Below the pieces are notes generated by a model. The model searched no databases, was not told where the DNA came from, and saw only the letters and a list, made by a program, of their open reading frames with translations. A stretch of 64,000 nt of DNA, from positions 443,997 to 507,996 of the forward strand of contig NMRA01000323.1 of NCBI GenBank assembly GCA_002633005.1, written 5' to 3'. Below are positions 33,501 through 44,929 of this stretch, one piece after another. The stretch is from Phoronis australis (lineage: Eukaryota; Phoronida; Phoronidae). Numbering within the stretch: position 1 is the first letter of the stretch; the number at the start of each line of letters is the position of its first letter. Both the position numbers and the translations under genes were made by a program.

Positions 33501-36500
33501 AATTTGTAATCCCTTGGAGAGTGCGTAAGTGCAAAAAATTTTGAGAAGCAAGCAGAAAAAACCACTGCTTTACCGGGTTTAGATGATTTTGAGAAGCAAG
33601 CAGAAAAAAACACTGCTTTACCAGGAGTAGATGCATATAAACTAATGAACGGGCACCGAGGACGTGTGAGCGCATGCTAAGTCAGTGTTTGATGACAGAA
33701 AGCTGCTTCGAAACAATAAATCGATTTTATATCATATGGTCAGATGTTAGGCGAATATTTATCTGGATATTCATATACATTATTCGAATCATTGTTACTG
33801 CACAACTTTTGCCCTAACGGTTCTGTGGAAGGGTAACCTGACTTCTTGGTACTCGACGAGCTAGTAAGTAGATTTGAAGTTTCGCGGCTAATTCACCAAA
33901 AAAAACAAGTGCACATGTTTTCTTTGGCTCACTGGCATAGTACTTTCGTGACTGGAAGTTTAATTTCTAACTTTGGCTGGTTTATGTTCGTGATGTCTTC
34001 AGTCCGGCCGCGATGGGCCTAATCAGGTTCGGAGCCATTGGCCAGGATAGCAAGCGTTTTGTGTGTTAAGAAGTGAAAAAATGGCAAGTCTAAAATAACA
34101 ACAAATAGCTATGTTCTCCTGTCTCTATTTCATGGACGAATAGTTTGAATTTATCACCGAACAGGCCCCAAACTCCCGCGACTGCGGAGCTTGGTAAATT
34201 GGCCTACCGAACTTTGTAGGCTACGGTACGTTCAAATACCTAAAAATCTGTAACATCGTAATAAAATACCATGTTTGTTCAATCACTCGATGTATTTGTA
34301 AGGGTCGAAATCAAATTTTGATGATTTATTGGTGTAAAACGATGAATTCAAGCGGTAAGCTGACACCAGTAAGCGTGTTGTGAACTAGTGAACAGACTGC
34401 ATTCGAACCTCTGACGTCATTTTTTTAATTTCAACACCTCCATCTGCCGTTAGATGTCAGGTAAAAGAGTTGTACTTGCTGTTATCGAGTGGAACTACTC
34501 GATCTAAATTGATACAAACTAGGTTGTTTTGGGGTGGCATTCTCCTTTAAATGCGTCGTTTTGAATGTTTAGTTATTTCCTTTCATGTTATTGACTGCAC
34601 TTGATAGTCTTTCCCGGTTCAACTCAACCAGCAGAAAAATCTCTGATTGTTTCATGATGACGACTTCCAGCTTATAGACCGATCAAATGTTTTAGTTTCA
34701 CTCTTTCACAGTGCTACGAAAGGTAGCACTGTGGAATGTTGTTTAACATACATGTATCTTCTCATTGGTTAAAGTAATGAAACCGACGTCATAACATTCA
34801 GTCATTCCCATTGGTTGAAATCTGGGAAACCCCTTTCAGTTTACTGTTTCGTAGTACGGTGACCACCTTTTAATTGAATAGTTGTAATTTAGTAAAACGG
34901 GCAGTGATCGAAGTAAACAAAATCACGGAAATCCCAATCCAGTGGCTTAAGCCCAAAAAAGCTCAGTGCATAGAATGAATGTGCAAGTGGTGGCGATGTG
35001 ATCGGTAAATTTCCGACCAAGCATGCGCATTGATGCAAACACACGGAAGTCCGTGTGTCGTTCATCATGTTTCCACAGGGCCACTTTTCAGTATAGGTGG
35101 CGCTGTGTCAGAGGGTAATGTCTCAACCGCTTGTCCCGGAGGAATCGACGAAGTCAAGTGGCGCGTGGCCACACGAAGGCAAGTTAGTTAATTTCAGTGT
35201 CAACGTTCGTCTCGACACAATAACAAACTGTTTTATAACGAACATACAGTACATTCATGACGTTGATGCTGGTAATGAAGCAGCCTTGGCGCAAAAATGT
35301 ATACTAAGTGTAAGAGCTTTGCGCCGATGTGGGGGTAAAGAAGTGTTAAGATAAAATCCGACACAATAGTGTCATTAAAAACTACAGTTTTCCTTGAGTA
35401 AACTAAAAACTTATAATAAAATGAAACCAGTTCCGATAATTTGTTGTGACGTGTACGCAACCTCGTGAAAGAACAGCAGTTGATTGAAGAGCCGGCGAAA
35501 AAAGAAACTGGCCAATAGGTGACGCAATCTTTCATGGCTCCGAAAGCCGTCGCTATTTAAAAGATCGCTCCACAACTTTAGCCGCAGAATAACGGTAGAA
35601 CGCCTTTTTTTCCAACACCGTTAAATAATTTAGTTTACTCAAGGAAAACTGTACGTTTTAATGACACTAATTTTTGTCAGATTTTATCTTACCACTTTTT
35701 TACCCACATCGGTGCAAAGCTATATAGTCCGGTTACCTATTGTCGTCAGGCTCCAAAGGTCGTCCGCCATCTTGTTTCGCGTGCAGCGCAACCACGCGGG
35801 ACTTAGCGTTCCAATTTGGAGTGCTCGTCTGCACGTTAGGTACTAACTTATCGGAAGAGACACGTATCAAAGTAATGAGACAAAAAACCACTTAAAAATC
35901 AGTAGATTTTACTAATACACTTTTTTGTGCGTTTTCAGAAGGTGTTTTCGAATTTAAATTTTCTTCCGACGGGACACAAAACATGATCCAGGGTTTGTTT
36001 ATGCAATGTATCTGTTTGTCCCAGGCACTAGTAGGATCTAGAAGGCCAAAGGAAAAATCCGCAGACAAATGCGATACGCTGGGTTCTTAACATTTTTGCC
36101 TCACGCATTCACCATTAAACTGCATTGAAATGTTGTCCAATTGGCTTTTATTGGAAACCACAGTGCAGAGCTCAACATCAAAGCTTCAAATCGAGTTTAT
36201 GTCAATAAAAACAGGCTGTTGCAATTTTCATTACTTCGTTGGCCTTTTTCTGCATGTTTCTCAGTTTTTACAAAAGGGGGCAGCACATGACGACCTTAGG
36301 TGTCACAATAAAATGGCTGCCGAAGGCAGTGCACATTTGAAATAACTCGGCACAAATTAAAGAAAACTTCCGAATCAATGAATGCGGTATATCTGTGAGA
36401 GTTAAATCGAATCCTATTCAGATCATAACTTTGAAGTGGAATAATTCGGTGAGTACAACAGCAAGTCGGTTTTATGCTTAGGCGGACGACCATTGGGTTC

Positions 36501-37017
36501 CCGAGTGTATTAGCAATAATTTTACCCGTCAGACATTCGCATCCCCGAACTGCCAAATAGAATCTGGGAGAATTTTAGGGGGGCATGGCCCCCTTGGCCC
36601 ACCTCTAAGTTCGCCACAGGTGATAACGAATTGTGATAGTGGGGTGATAAGGGAAGATGGAAAGAGTAAATTAGAAGGAAAATGGAACCTTACTATTAAT
36701 CCGGCGAATGTTCCAATGTAGAATAGTCTCAAGGTGTGTCTAGATTCTATAACGGATAGCGTGGACATCGAGGTCCCGATTAATATCTGAAAGGAGCTAA
36801 GACTCAAAATTAGCAGCGTTGTGTTGCTCGACCACACGCGGCTCACTTGAGGTTTCTGCGCCACGAGCTCAAACCAGCTTGTACCTTCATGTCTTGACGT
36901 TAGCGCCACAGTCATAAATGAACTAACTGTCTCAGATAATGTACCATCCTTTGTGGTGTCCTTTTTTGATCGTCTCCTTGTCTGCGGCGTCACTTTAGTT
37001 GGTCGGTGATGGCTCAT
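30599..37017 (-). CDS. Four-pass membrane protein with long Ser/Thr-rich tail (MS4A/ENTREP-like topology, family uncertain)
   Basis: Three coding exons, 37017-36694, 32040-31861 and 31639-30599, all joined in phase 0 with GT-AG borders, give 514 residues. The ATG starts MSHHRPTKVT; CAG just before it (TTGTTCAG) may be the acceptor of a 5' UTR exon. Membrane segments: about 67-90 (ILSLSSFQILIGTS), 98-121 (LFYIGTFAGLIFATVGLL), 130-155 (LMFVSLFCCFVATCGMG) and 176-199 (YAMTGMCVAETLLSAASVFV). A YxxPCWG motif precedes TM3, and a sequon (NFS, about 164) lies in the TM3-TM4 loop, outside if the N-terminus is cytosolic. The remaining 315 residues are hydrophilic, basic near ITERRRGEH and Ser/Thr/Glu-rich later. 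The QIL-G word in TM1 and the P-x-WG word recall MS4A and ENTREP proteins, but the WG lies before TM3 rather than TM2, so I do not name a family. Confidence 0.8.
32659..32868 (+). pseudogene. THAP zinc-finger fragment of transposase
   Basis: The frame from 32659 gives MVWCIVPACANNEAARKAG, ISFFRFPRE and LRKWLAVKNEKYAV, and ends at 32868. The C-x4-C pair, the SFFRFP core and the W are conserved. The closing cysteine is in LHRVCRSM, but no His follows at x2, unlike copy 1 (VCGRH). No catalytic domain follows in frame. Confidence 0.75.
33538..33634. repeat. Direct duplication of a 48-bp unit inside transposon copy 2
   Basis: Two adjacent units, each TTTTGAGAAGCAAGCAG, then an A run, CACTGCTTTACC and TAGATG, with a few differences. 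Copy 1 of the transposon lacks this doubling. Confidence 0.9.
34707..34733. other. Perfect 11-bp hairpin CACAGTGCTAC / GTAGCACTGTG
   Basis: The stem is perfect with a GAAAG loop. Two ATTGG words and a GACGTCA follow within 100 bp. It lies in intron 1 of the four-pass membrane protein gene. Function unknown. Confidence 0.85.
35312..35722. repeat. Large fold-back: inverted arms of about 93 bp
   Basis: 35312-35407 and 35629-35722 are reverse complements with few mismatches (for example GTTTTCCTTGAGTAAACT against AGTTTACTCAAGGAAAAC), with about 220 bp between. A further pair, CCAATAGGTGACG (about 35512) and CCTATTGTCGTC (about 35737), suggests extra structure. Probably a mobile-element relic. 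Confidence 0.8.
36479..36620. mobile_element. CAGTGGCGGATC-family element, shorter subtype, decayed
   Basis: Shares GTATTAGC, CAGACATTCGC, CCCGAACTGCC and ATGGCCCC with 42506-42666 and 55888-56022 in the same order. The ends are worn. It begins just past the exon 1 donor (36694) in the intron of the four-pass membrane protein gene. Confidence 0.7.
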
Positions 37018-37465
37018 TTTTATCCTGAACAAGCGCAGTCAGATCAACACTACAATGGTTGTAGCACTTACACGATTTAGCAGTGACAAAACACTCGAGG
37101 TCACGCGCAACAGCAGTGTATTATTGAAGAATGCGCGTGCACACAGGGGACATCCGCCTCATCTGCGACTTGTAAAGAAATCACGCAATATGGATTCGCA
37201 AGACATCGACATGGTGAGGTGCTACCCAAAAGTTGCGGTAATTGGGTACTATCAGAAAACGCAATTAATTGAGAAATTCGCTGTCTAACTCTCAGTTTTT
37301 TAATGTCAGTCACCCTTCGCAAATTTCTCTCTCTCTCCATTTCTGTCATTTTCCGCTATTGCTCAGCGACGACAACTGTGAAAAACCGTTGTAGGCCTAC
37401 TGTGTTTTTTCATGATCATGATGAATCATGGATACACGGCTATGACCAAGAATCTAAGCAACAGA

Positions 37466-37810
37466 CGTCAATATGAAGTCACCTGGTTCACCGAAGGCCG
37501 AAAAATATTCAAAACCTCGCGAAGCCCCATATATTGCTTATTATACCAATTTGCACATGGAATTCGTTCCGGGACAAATTATTAATGGGGTCCAGATTTA
37601 CTGCGAAGTTTTGAGACGGCTTTGTGAGAAATTTCGTCGCAAAAGGCCAGCACAGTGGGAAACAATGACAACGCGCCTGCTCGCATATCGCACTTAGTCC
37701 AGAGGGTTCTTGGATTCTAAGGTCACCGGAAATGGAAAGAAAAACCTCAACGAGACAAAATTTTCAACCGCAAATTCGTTACCAGTTTACCTCCTTATGC
37801 ACGCGCTGTA
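37466..37810 (+). pseudogene. Mariner transposase relic
   Basis: Fragments in mariner order: KSPGSPKAEK, then HMEFVPGQIINGVQ, YCEVLRRLCEKFRRKRP, then in a shifted frame NDNAPARISH (mariner HxDNAPxH region), then FNRKFVTSLPP. The intact family motif is HDNAPAH; here the His before D is lost. Frameshifts and a stop show it is dead. The N-terminal DNA-binding part is not seen. Confidence 0.75.
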
Positions 37811-37937
37811 CATGTAACTGTATTTCATATTTGTATCCGACAGCTCGTTTATATATACGCCTGTAACCGGCAACTCAGGAAAGTATTCACGCGGCCGACA
37901 AAATATGTTGAGCGCGACGTAAACATATATCCACACA

Positions 37938-37990
37938 TTATTATCACTATTATTATTATTATTACTATTACTATTATTATTACTATTACT
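37938..37990. repeat. (TTA)n microsatellite
   Basis: TTATTA run interrupted by CTA triplets. Confidence 0.95.
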
Positions 37991-40900
37991 TTATCCAGTA
38001 ACAGTAATTTCATTAAATGGCATTGTCCTCTGCCTTCAAAATGTCCACGGATGTGTCAAATGTAGCTTGTTGCTTACTGTTTCGCTCGGACAACATCAGC
38101 GCGCACCAGAGCTTTTGAACATTCCGGAGTCTCCTGTGATTTTGATCAACTTAGTTTGAACAGTCCATTACAACCAAGTTCTCAATCAAACTGCTAGCGA
38201 AAAACTCAGAAATTAAATAATACTTATATATGAGCAAATAGTGTAGTTAAATTGTTAATGAGATTTTTAAAAGTATTATCGCCAGTTGTTGTTCTAAACG
38301 CTACTAATACTGAAAACCTTGGCGGAGAACACGGCTCCGCGCAAGACGGTTACTTACATTTAGTTCACCGCGGGCCTTGAATGGCTGAAATTCGTGAGAC
38401 CAAGAAATTAAACAGATGACTGCGTCATGCTCTTGATACTAGAATAGTTCCCATCGTAGACATTCACTGGCAGATAATGAAACTGCACTTTCTTCTGCAC
38501 ACCTCTGCGTGAAGCGCCACCTTTCGGCCAATTTGCTTTTTTCCATCAATTCATCGCGGGTTTTTATTCTAAGGCAAAGGTTAACATTGACTGAAAAAAA
38601 TTTCACGTTAATATGTTTTGAGGTTAACAGTCGGTCGCGGCCCGGGGGTGACCGGGCAGTAAAAATCGAGCAAGGATGCTCGTTACTGCAATTCTGGTGA
38701 AAATCGCAGTTTTGAATTCGAAAACTTTGTTGTTTGTTTAAAATATCAACGTGCATGGATTTTTTCTCTTTTCTTTTACTGCTTTACAATTTTACTGCCT
38801 TCAAAATGAGGCCGATCGATGTAAGTTTGCTTCCAAAGCGAACTTATAACGCACGGTCAGTAGACGGCGGGTAGTTGCCTATACATATATATGTTGATCC
38901 AGGTTTCACGCTTGGGCGCAGAGGAAAATACACTTACGGATGTAGAAAACAAGTTTATTTCTTACCGGAGTAGGTCCTTTCGCTGGAATTTCTCGTACCT
39001 TCGTGATGAGTACATGTAAGTGCACTAATTTACGCTAGCTGCAGGAAGTGCGGCGATAAGAAACAAAAGGTGAGTCGAAAACAACTTAACAGAATAACAA
39101 CGGTTTTACGTTCAGATAGGGTATCAATGCCTTTTCAAGAATACCGTGACCGTCATTCAGGAATCGTTCTTGATTGAACTGATTCACGGAAATCAGGTAA
39201 CGGAAATAGTCGATGATTTTCTGATTTCGGCAGAGGTACAAAGTCGTGTTAAAAAGGTTGTAGTTTGATAACAGAAAAGAGGAAGCAACGTTAATCATTA
39301 TTTAAGTTGGTATTAATTTTAAAGAGTTTGAACTAGAATAGCCCTTGAGATAAGGTCGTTATCGTTGTGCACTCCGGCGAAGGAGAAATGGCAATGCTCT
39401 TTCAAAATGTCTTTTTAAGTGCCTGTAAAATGGCAATACATTGTGCGAATGCTTTAGGCATATTCAATAACTTGAATCGGTGAGAAAAATGGTTTTCTTG
39501 AGATCAACTCCCAGCACAGAATTTAACCTAGAGCCTTTCGGCCGCGGTCGCAGTCAAACGCTTTGTTGGCGGAGGTCAATTTCTGGAAATCGATGATCGG
39601 CAATGTAGTTTAAACATATATAACTGCTCAAATCACCGGACGTCACGGAACGTCTGGCGGACAAAGGCGAGACTTGGCCATTTGTAATAAAAAGTAAGGG
39701 GTTCCACCAAAACAATGACATGGGGATTTTGAAGCGTCATGATCGGTTTAAGGACCGAAAGGCGCATTTCTGGAATTATTGTTCTTTAGGATAGTTATCA
39801 GTTACTGTGAAGCTATAAAGCAGTGAAATCCGCTGTTTTTGTGATTTCATTAAAATCGACGATTCCTGGCGTTGGCTTCCAGCCACTCGATGGGATATGA
39901 AATCGAAGCAGGTGAGCTTAGCAGCCATAAATTTAAGCTACTTGTCACAAAAGTTATATTTTAGCTCTATTGGCAAAACACCCGGACCGCAACAACTGTC
40001 GTCGTGGCTTCAGGCCCAGTTCTTAGGGTTGTGAACATGTCGCAGAATAGTGCTGGCCGGCTGACCTAGGAATCGCTGTTATTTTTTGTGCTGTTTAATA
40101 CTTTTTTCTGACATCACTGTTCAAGTCAAAGCCAAATTGTTATTGATCGAGGCTCAGTGCGAATGAAATCTGTGAACATCTCGGCCCTAAAACCCTGTTA
40201 CCTGAACTGGCTGAAGAAACCATGCAGGGTTGGGGGCTGAAAAGTGAGGGGTCACAGCCTTACTCGGATCAGTTGACGCGCAACCTCAGTGCTCCGTCCA
40301 CCACTTTTGGTTTGAGAAATTGCTCTTTTTATTCATTTCCTATTATAAAAATCGACTAAAAGATTCGTGATGCCTTCGACAACGAGTACGTGGCATGTGC
40401 CAACTTGACAAATGAAAACGCGTATGCTTACACTTCGATCCTTATCTGGGTTTTAAAAAGTTGGGCAAGTCACGTTAGACAGCCCCAAAACTAAAACTCT
40501 CCTTAAACATGTAGTTTCACCGCTGGCTACTCCCCTTCACTGTTATAGTTTGATGTGGAAGATTGAAACACCTTCAACGTCTTGTCAAAATTCGATTATT
40601 TCCTTTTCACTGCAGTTGTAAATGAATTCTGTGCATAGATATGCGATACTAATACGGTTCATTGAAACTAGAACTAATATACTATGTCTGCGATTGAAAC
40701 GTGAAATTCAATCGAAGTTCAACAGTGCACTAATGCTGGTTGCAGACGACGCGTGAATCACTACCCGCTTACGAGACGGTGATTCTTGTGCTCACATCTA
40801 GCTAGCCCGCATGGTTCTGGTTTAAGCTGGATTTTACCCGTTCATCCTGAAGCAAAATGCGACTGAGGTGGCAAATCCTACTTGAGACGTTCGTCTAGGT

Positions 40901-42099
40901 CCGCTCAAATTACATATCGAGTTGCAGCTAGGATACTACGGTACGACCAGCTGAGTGTTGTTTGATCGCTCAAGCTGTATCCCGATCTCTCCCATGTTTC
41001 TTGACAATTAATGTCAACTTGAGTTACATCTTAGATTTTGTAGTGCCAATGGAAGCAGTAAACATTCTACACCGGCCAACTGTGACTGCTGTGTGTCACA
41101 ACGAAAAAAATCAATGATCGACGTATGGTTTTGATAGGACTTCGTACGGGATACATCTTCGCCGCACTTGAAAACGAGGAAATCGGTGCTGGTCTCGCCG
41201 TAACTTACTAGAGAGACAAGGTAAGCCTCAATTTCAAAGTAATTGTATCATGCGCGAGAGTGCGCATGCATTAATTGTACAGCGTCGATTGCAGTGCACA
41301 CCGCGTTCGTACGAATACAAATTCGTTGGCCTTCCATAACAAAGCGAATTTACACAGAGGCCCAGACTAATGCGCAAACAAGTTACCCGAACTCATTAGC
41401 AAGTCACAGGTTTGGAGTTCTGTAAACAACAACCAGATCCCAACAATCGTATGGTTGCAATCGGGAACTTCGCAAGCAAAGAATCCAATAGATCGTACAT
41501 TTGTTGTCCACATTGCGTGAAAATTAAAATGGTTTTGCTGTGAAGTCCATTATGTACTCTGCGAGGCCGAACATCTTGGTGAAATCCCATATGCAGTTCA
41601 CTGTTTGCCTTGTGCGAATCGGCTTTGCGGCTTGACAATATAACGTACCGCAAATTTCCGCTTCAATGGAGCCCCGGTCAAGTTGCCTACGGGCACTTCT
41701 GGTCAAACTAGTTCCCAATGTAAATGTTACAGGTCATCGCGCTTCATCTACAATGTTGACCAAAACATGGGCGCTGCAGCACTGAAATAAGTAGGGGCTA
41801 TAGGCCAACCCCCCTATGGTGCGCCGCCCAAAATTCCACTGTTGTGAAACTTGAAGCCGACAAAAAGAAATTAATTAAGTTGATGCACTGATCTGTGGTT
41901 CTTTCTCGACTTCGAGAAATAGTGTGATGAAGGGGAGGACAACGACTTAACAACAGCCTCGTTTCAGAGAGTTTCCAGCGCGCAGTCGGCTTCGTGCAAT
42001 CCGAAAATAAAGCCAAGTTCCTGATAGTTGACTTCCCTAATATTTGGAAAGTCGCGTGAGTTGACTTGCCTGGTACATGTAGGTTAAGTAAGGCGTCAG
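37991..42099. other. No gene recognised
   Basis: About 4 kb between two divergently transcribed genes. The only repeat I can tie to other loci is 39730-39900, which resembles 45700-45910 and, more weakly, 62650-62815 (shared TTTTTGTGATTT and AAAATCGA words). No supported ORF, tRNA or rRNA. Confidence 0.5.
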
Positions 42100-42210
42100 A
42101 AAATGTCCAAATTTGGCTAAATTTGGAATATCATATTTCATAAACGGCTGATGGGATTCGTACGAAACATTCGGACAACATGATTTATGTTACACATACA
42201 ATCTCATCAA
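42100..42210. repeat. Dispersed repeat shared with 22600-22720
   Basis: Same order of words as the partner locus (AATTTGG, GGAATATC, ACGGCTGATGGGATTCG, TACGAAAC). Confidence 0.5.
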
Positions 42211-42505
42211 TATAGGACACAGTATGGACGGCAAGTGAAATTTTATCAAACAGTGAGGGCATTTTCGTGACGTCATCTTCAAAGTTTATATCAATAATCA
42301 AGTAAAGTTTGGTCATCTTCTTGAAACAATGATGGCTTTTCTAACAATGTAGGCTACCTTCCTTTTTGTAGTTTTCACCACAAAGATAGGATTACTGTAC
42401 GTGACACAATGATAGATTGGTAAAAAATATCAGATCACATTCTGCAGGCTTTTTACTACTGTCACCGAAAAAAAAACTTTAATTTTGAAGATACTTGGCG
42501 AAATG

Positions 42506-42666
42506 CGGAGGCGGATCCAGGATTTTGAGTTGGGGACAGGGCAGAGTATTAGCCAGAATTTTGCCCGTCGGACATTCGCACCCCCGAACTGCCAGATGGT
42601 AGATGGGCGAGTTTTAAAGTAGGTATGGCGGTCATGGCCCCATTGGCTCACCTAAATCCGCCACTG
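42506..42666. mobile_element. CAGTGGCGGATC-family element, shorter subtype (161 bp)
   Basis: Left CGGAGGCGGATCCAGGATTT, right CCTAAATCCGCCACTG, flanked by AAATG and AAACG, a 5-bp duplication with one change. The interior matches 55888-56022 and 36479-36620. Confidence 0.8.
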
Positions 42667-43468
42667 AAACGTATAGACAAGTGTACACTCTTTATGGAAA
42701 GGATTTGAAACAGCGCATACGCATTTACTACGAAGTAACTCCAGTTTACGGTAGAAGCCTGAGCGAGCTTATAAAGGTGTAGCCATTATCGGCCTACGAT
42801 CATCATGAAATTAAAGTCAAAAGTACAGGTAACAGTCTCTTCGTCCGATGCAACATGTTCAAATACTGTTCTAGTGCAGTAAAGCGCTTATCCCGAACAC
42901 CTCGGGTATTTTCGCAGCTGGGTAAAAAAGTGTCATAAAGTTTTACAAGTAACCGGAAATTTACGGTAGTTACATGTAGGATTTCCTCCTGAGAGTAGCA
43001 GCCTGAAACAGGTAATGTTTTGATTGCTTGACTGCAGCTGGACCGAGGCAACAACTCACCGTGGGATCTGATGCGCAAACAAAAACGGGCTCTAACAAAA
43101 GTTAAGTATGTAACCGGACACTCTACATTCTTTGCTATAGTGTCTTATGGTGACACTTGCCAGATTAGGCCCTGATGAATTTTCTAAGGAGTACGTTATT
43201 TTATGTTGTATTATACTGTAGAAACTTTCATACTGACGAAGTGCGAATTGAAAGGTATTTATATTGTGAAGCTTAGGTTGAACCTTGTGTACAGCGACGG
43301 ATCGAACTCATTGAGTCTTTGTATAGTGTTAACATTTTCTGTATACAACTGGTTTCAAAGTTGTTGTATTATAACGCAAGCCAAAAGTGTTTTGCCAGTT
43401 TGTGATTGCGTGTTTCGTTGCTTTACCACACGCGCATATGTTAACGTTCTAGAGATTTACATACTACA

Positions 43469-43604
43469 GGGCTAGGTTGCATAAAGCTTCAAAACTTTGA
43501 TTCTTGCACTACGTCAGATCCATTGTTCAACAGTAACAACGTGGCGTGTGATAATGCGACGTTATTGTTGCTATACGGCGAACAACTTTCATGCAACTGA
43601 GCCC
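43469..43604. mobile_element. Fold-back element with GGGCTGGGTTGCATAAA ends, copy 1
   Basis: Ends GGGCTAGGTTGCATAAA and the inverse of GGGCTCAGTTGCATG. The interior (ACAACGTGGCG, GATAATGCGACG, TTGTTGC) matches 54239-54386. No coding capacity. Confidence 0.75.
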
Positions 43605-43866
43605 TGGTTACATTGTGTTTTATCATCAAAATATAATCCAGAAAGAATTATTAGCAAGTCAATGTTGGTTACATAATGCAACCTTCTGAATCCAAGCTGT
43701 TTATCTCGTTTCTAGGAATTAGAGGTACTTTCGCTGACGGTGCAGCGACAAAAGAAGACCACGCACGACAATTTACAAATGCAGACAGTTTTGCAGGACG
43801 ATAGGTAACCGAAACACCAGCAATTAAATCACCATACCACTTTGGTATAGATTAGTTGTCGACATT

Positions 43867-44166
43867 CAGTGGCGGATCTAGGATACCATAAGGGGGAGGG
43901 GCAACATGTTGTCTCGGAGGGCAAAGCGCGATTGTATGTGCAGCACAGGCCCGAAGGTGCGGGAGCCGGGTATGTGAAGCTTCTGTTCGTAAAACCTACC
44001 GTTGGACTAAAAAAAGAAAAGAAAACGGGATGGCCGCGATCTGCGGTAACCCCCCTTGTCCGCGTCCTAGTTGCTTATTCAATATTTCATCGCGATCGCT
44101 TCACGCTGTTGCTGTTCCAGTTTTGCTTGCGGCAGCCCCCCTGGGCCATCCCTAAATCCACCTATG
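43867..44166. mobile_element. CAGTGGCGGATC-family element, 300-bp type copy
   Basis: CAGTGGCGGATCTAGGATAC at the left, CTAAATCCACCTATG at the right, flanked exactly by ACATT (43862-43866 and 44167-44171). Exactly 300 bp, as is the copy at 63036. It carries a GGGGGAGGGG tract and no transposase. Confidence 0.9.
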
Positions 44167-44929
44167 ACATTAAATCCTGCGCAAGTGAAAATATTAGAAT
44201 ACCAGAAATGCTCTTGAAATGTGGTGCGTGACATAGATTATACAGCTTACGAAAAGATCGGGTCTTAACCTTTCGAGGACTTAACCAAGATGACTTTGAG
44301 GAGCCACCTTCAGAGGCGACACTATGATGAGTTTTCGTTGGGGGGACGGTATCAAACGTTATTTGGCCAACATATTTTACATGCCCTATGTTGTGTGCTC
44401 AAACTGGACGTGCAAGTGTAAGAACTAAGATATGAGTCAAATCAATTTTGAAGAATGTTTTTGTTAGTTGTTTTAACTGATTGTCTACGATTGATAGTCT
44501 CGCTGTACTAGGTTCCAAAAAGTATGATGTTCAATAACAGATTTGGCTTTCAGTTCGTTGACTTTCTATGCTTACGGATTTGTTGGTTTAAGGTCCAATA
44601 CAAAAGCTTGCATGACATTTCCTGAGGCAAACTAGGCCTAAATGTTTGTTCGTCTGCCAACATTTTTTCACTGACCTGAGTTAGCAACAGTTCACTATCT
44701 TAGTCGCACTTCCTTTATAAGTCGCATTTCGGGATGTTATTTATCATGATCAAAGTGCAAATATTGCGTTCAGTTCACGTGGGAATGAAAATTGAACAGA
44801 AATTCGCAACTTCTTTTATTGTCCATTTTAATTGCCTTAGTTTTTCCTCGTGGAAAGCACAGCTGTGAGGTATCTTAGCAGCTAGGTTTTTAAGTTAGTT
44901 TCAATTCACTGTGGATGTAGCACCGCAGT

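Larger units (their letters stand above)
32485..34546 (+). mobile_element. THAP-bearing DNA transposon relic (Kolobok-like), copy 2
   Basis: 2062 bp, flanked by TTAA at 32481-32484 and 34547-34550. Ends AGGAGAGTGCCACCC and the inverse of AGGAGAATGCCACCC differ at one base. It aligns with 27645-29046 at both ends and in the interior, and is longer partly through an internal duplication at 33538-33634. It lies, in the opposite strand sense, in the first intron of the four-pass membrane protein gene. Confidence 0.85.

Noticed and set aside
34707-34733. CACAGTG hairpin as a RAG recombination signal
   Set aside because: No nonamer at 12 or 23 bases and no nearby receptor gene segments; the heptamer match alone is expected by chance.
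35097-35354. 85-residue ORF as a gene
   Set aside because: It runs into the left arm of a fold-back repeat, has no recognisable domain and no splice context.
37017-37032. Upstream start of the four-pass membrane protein at 37032
   Set aside because: That codon is TTG, and TTGTTCAG looks like a splice acceptor; the first ATG is at 37017.
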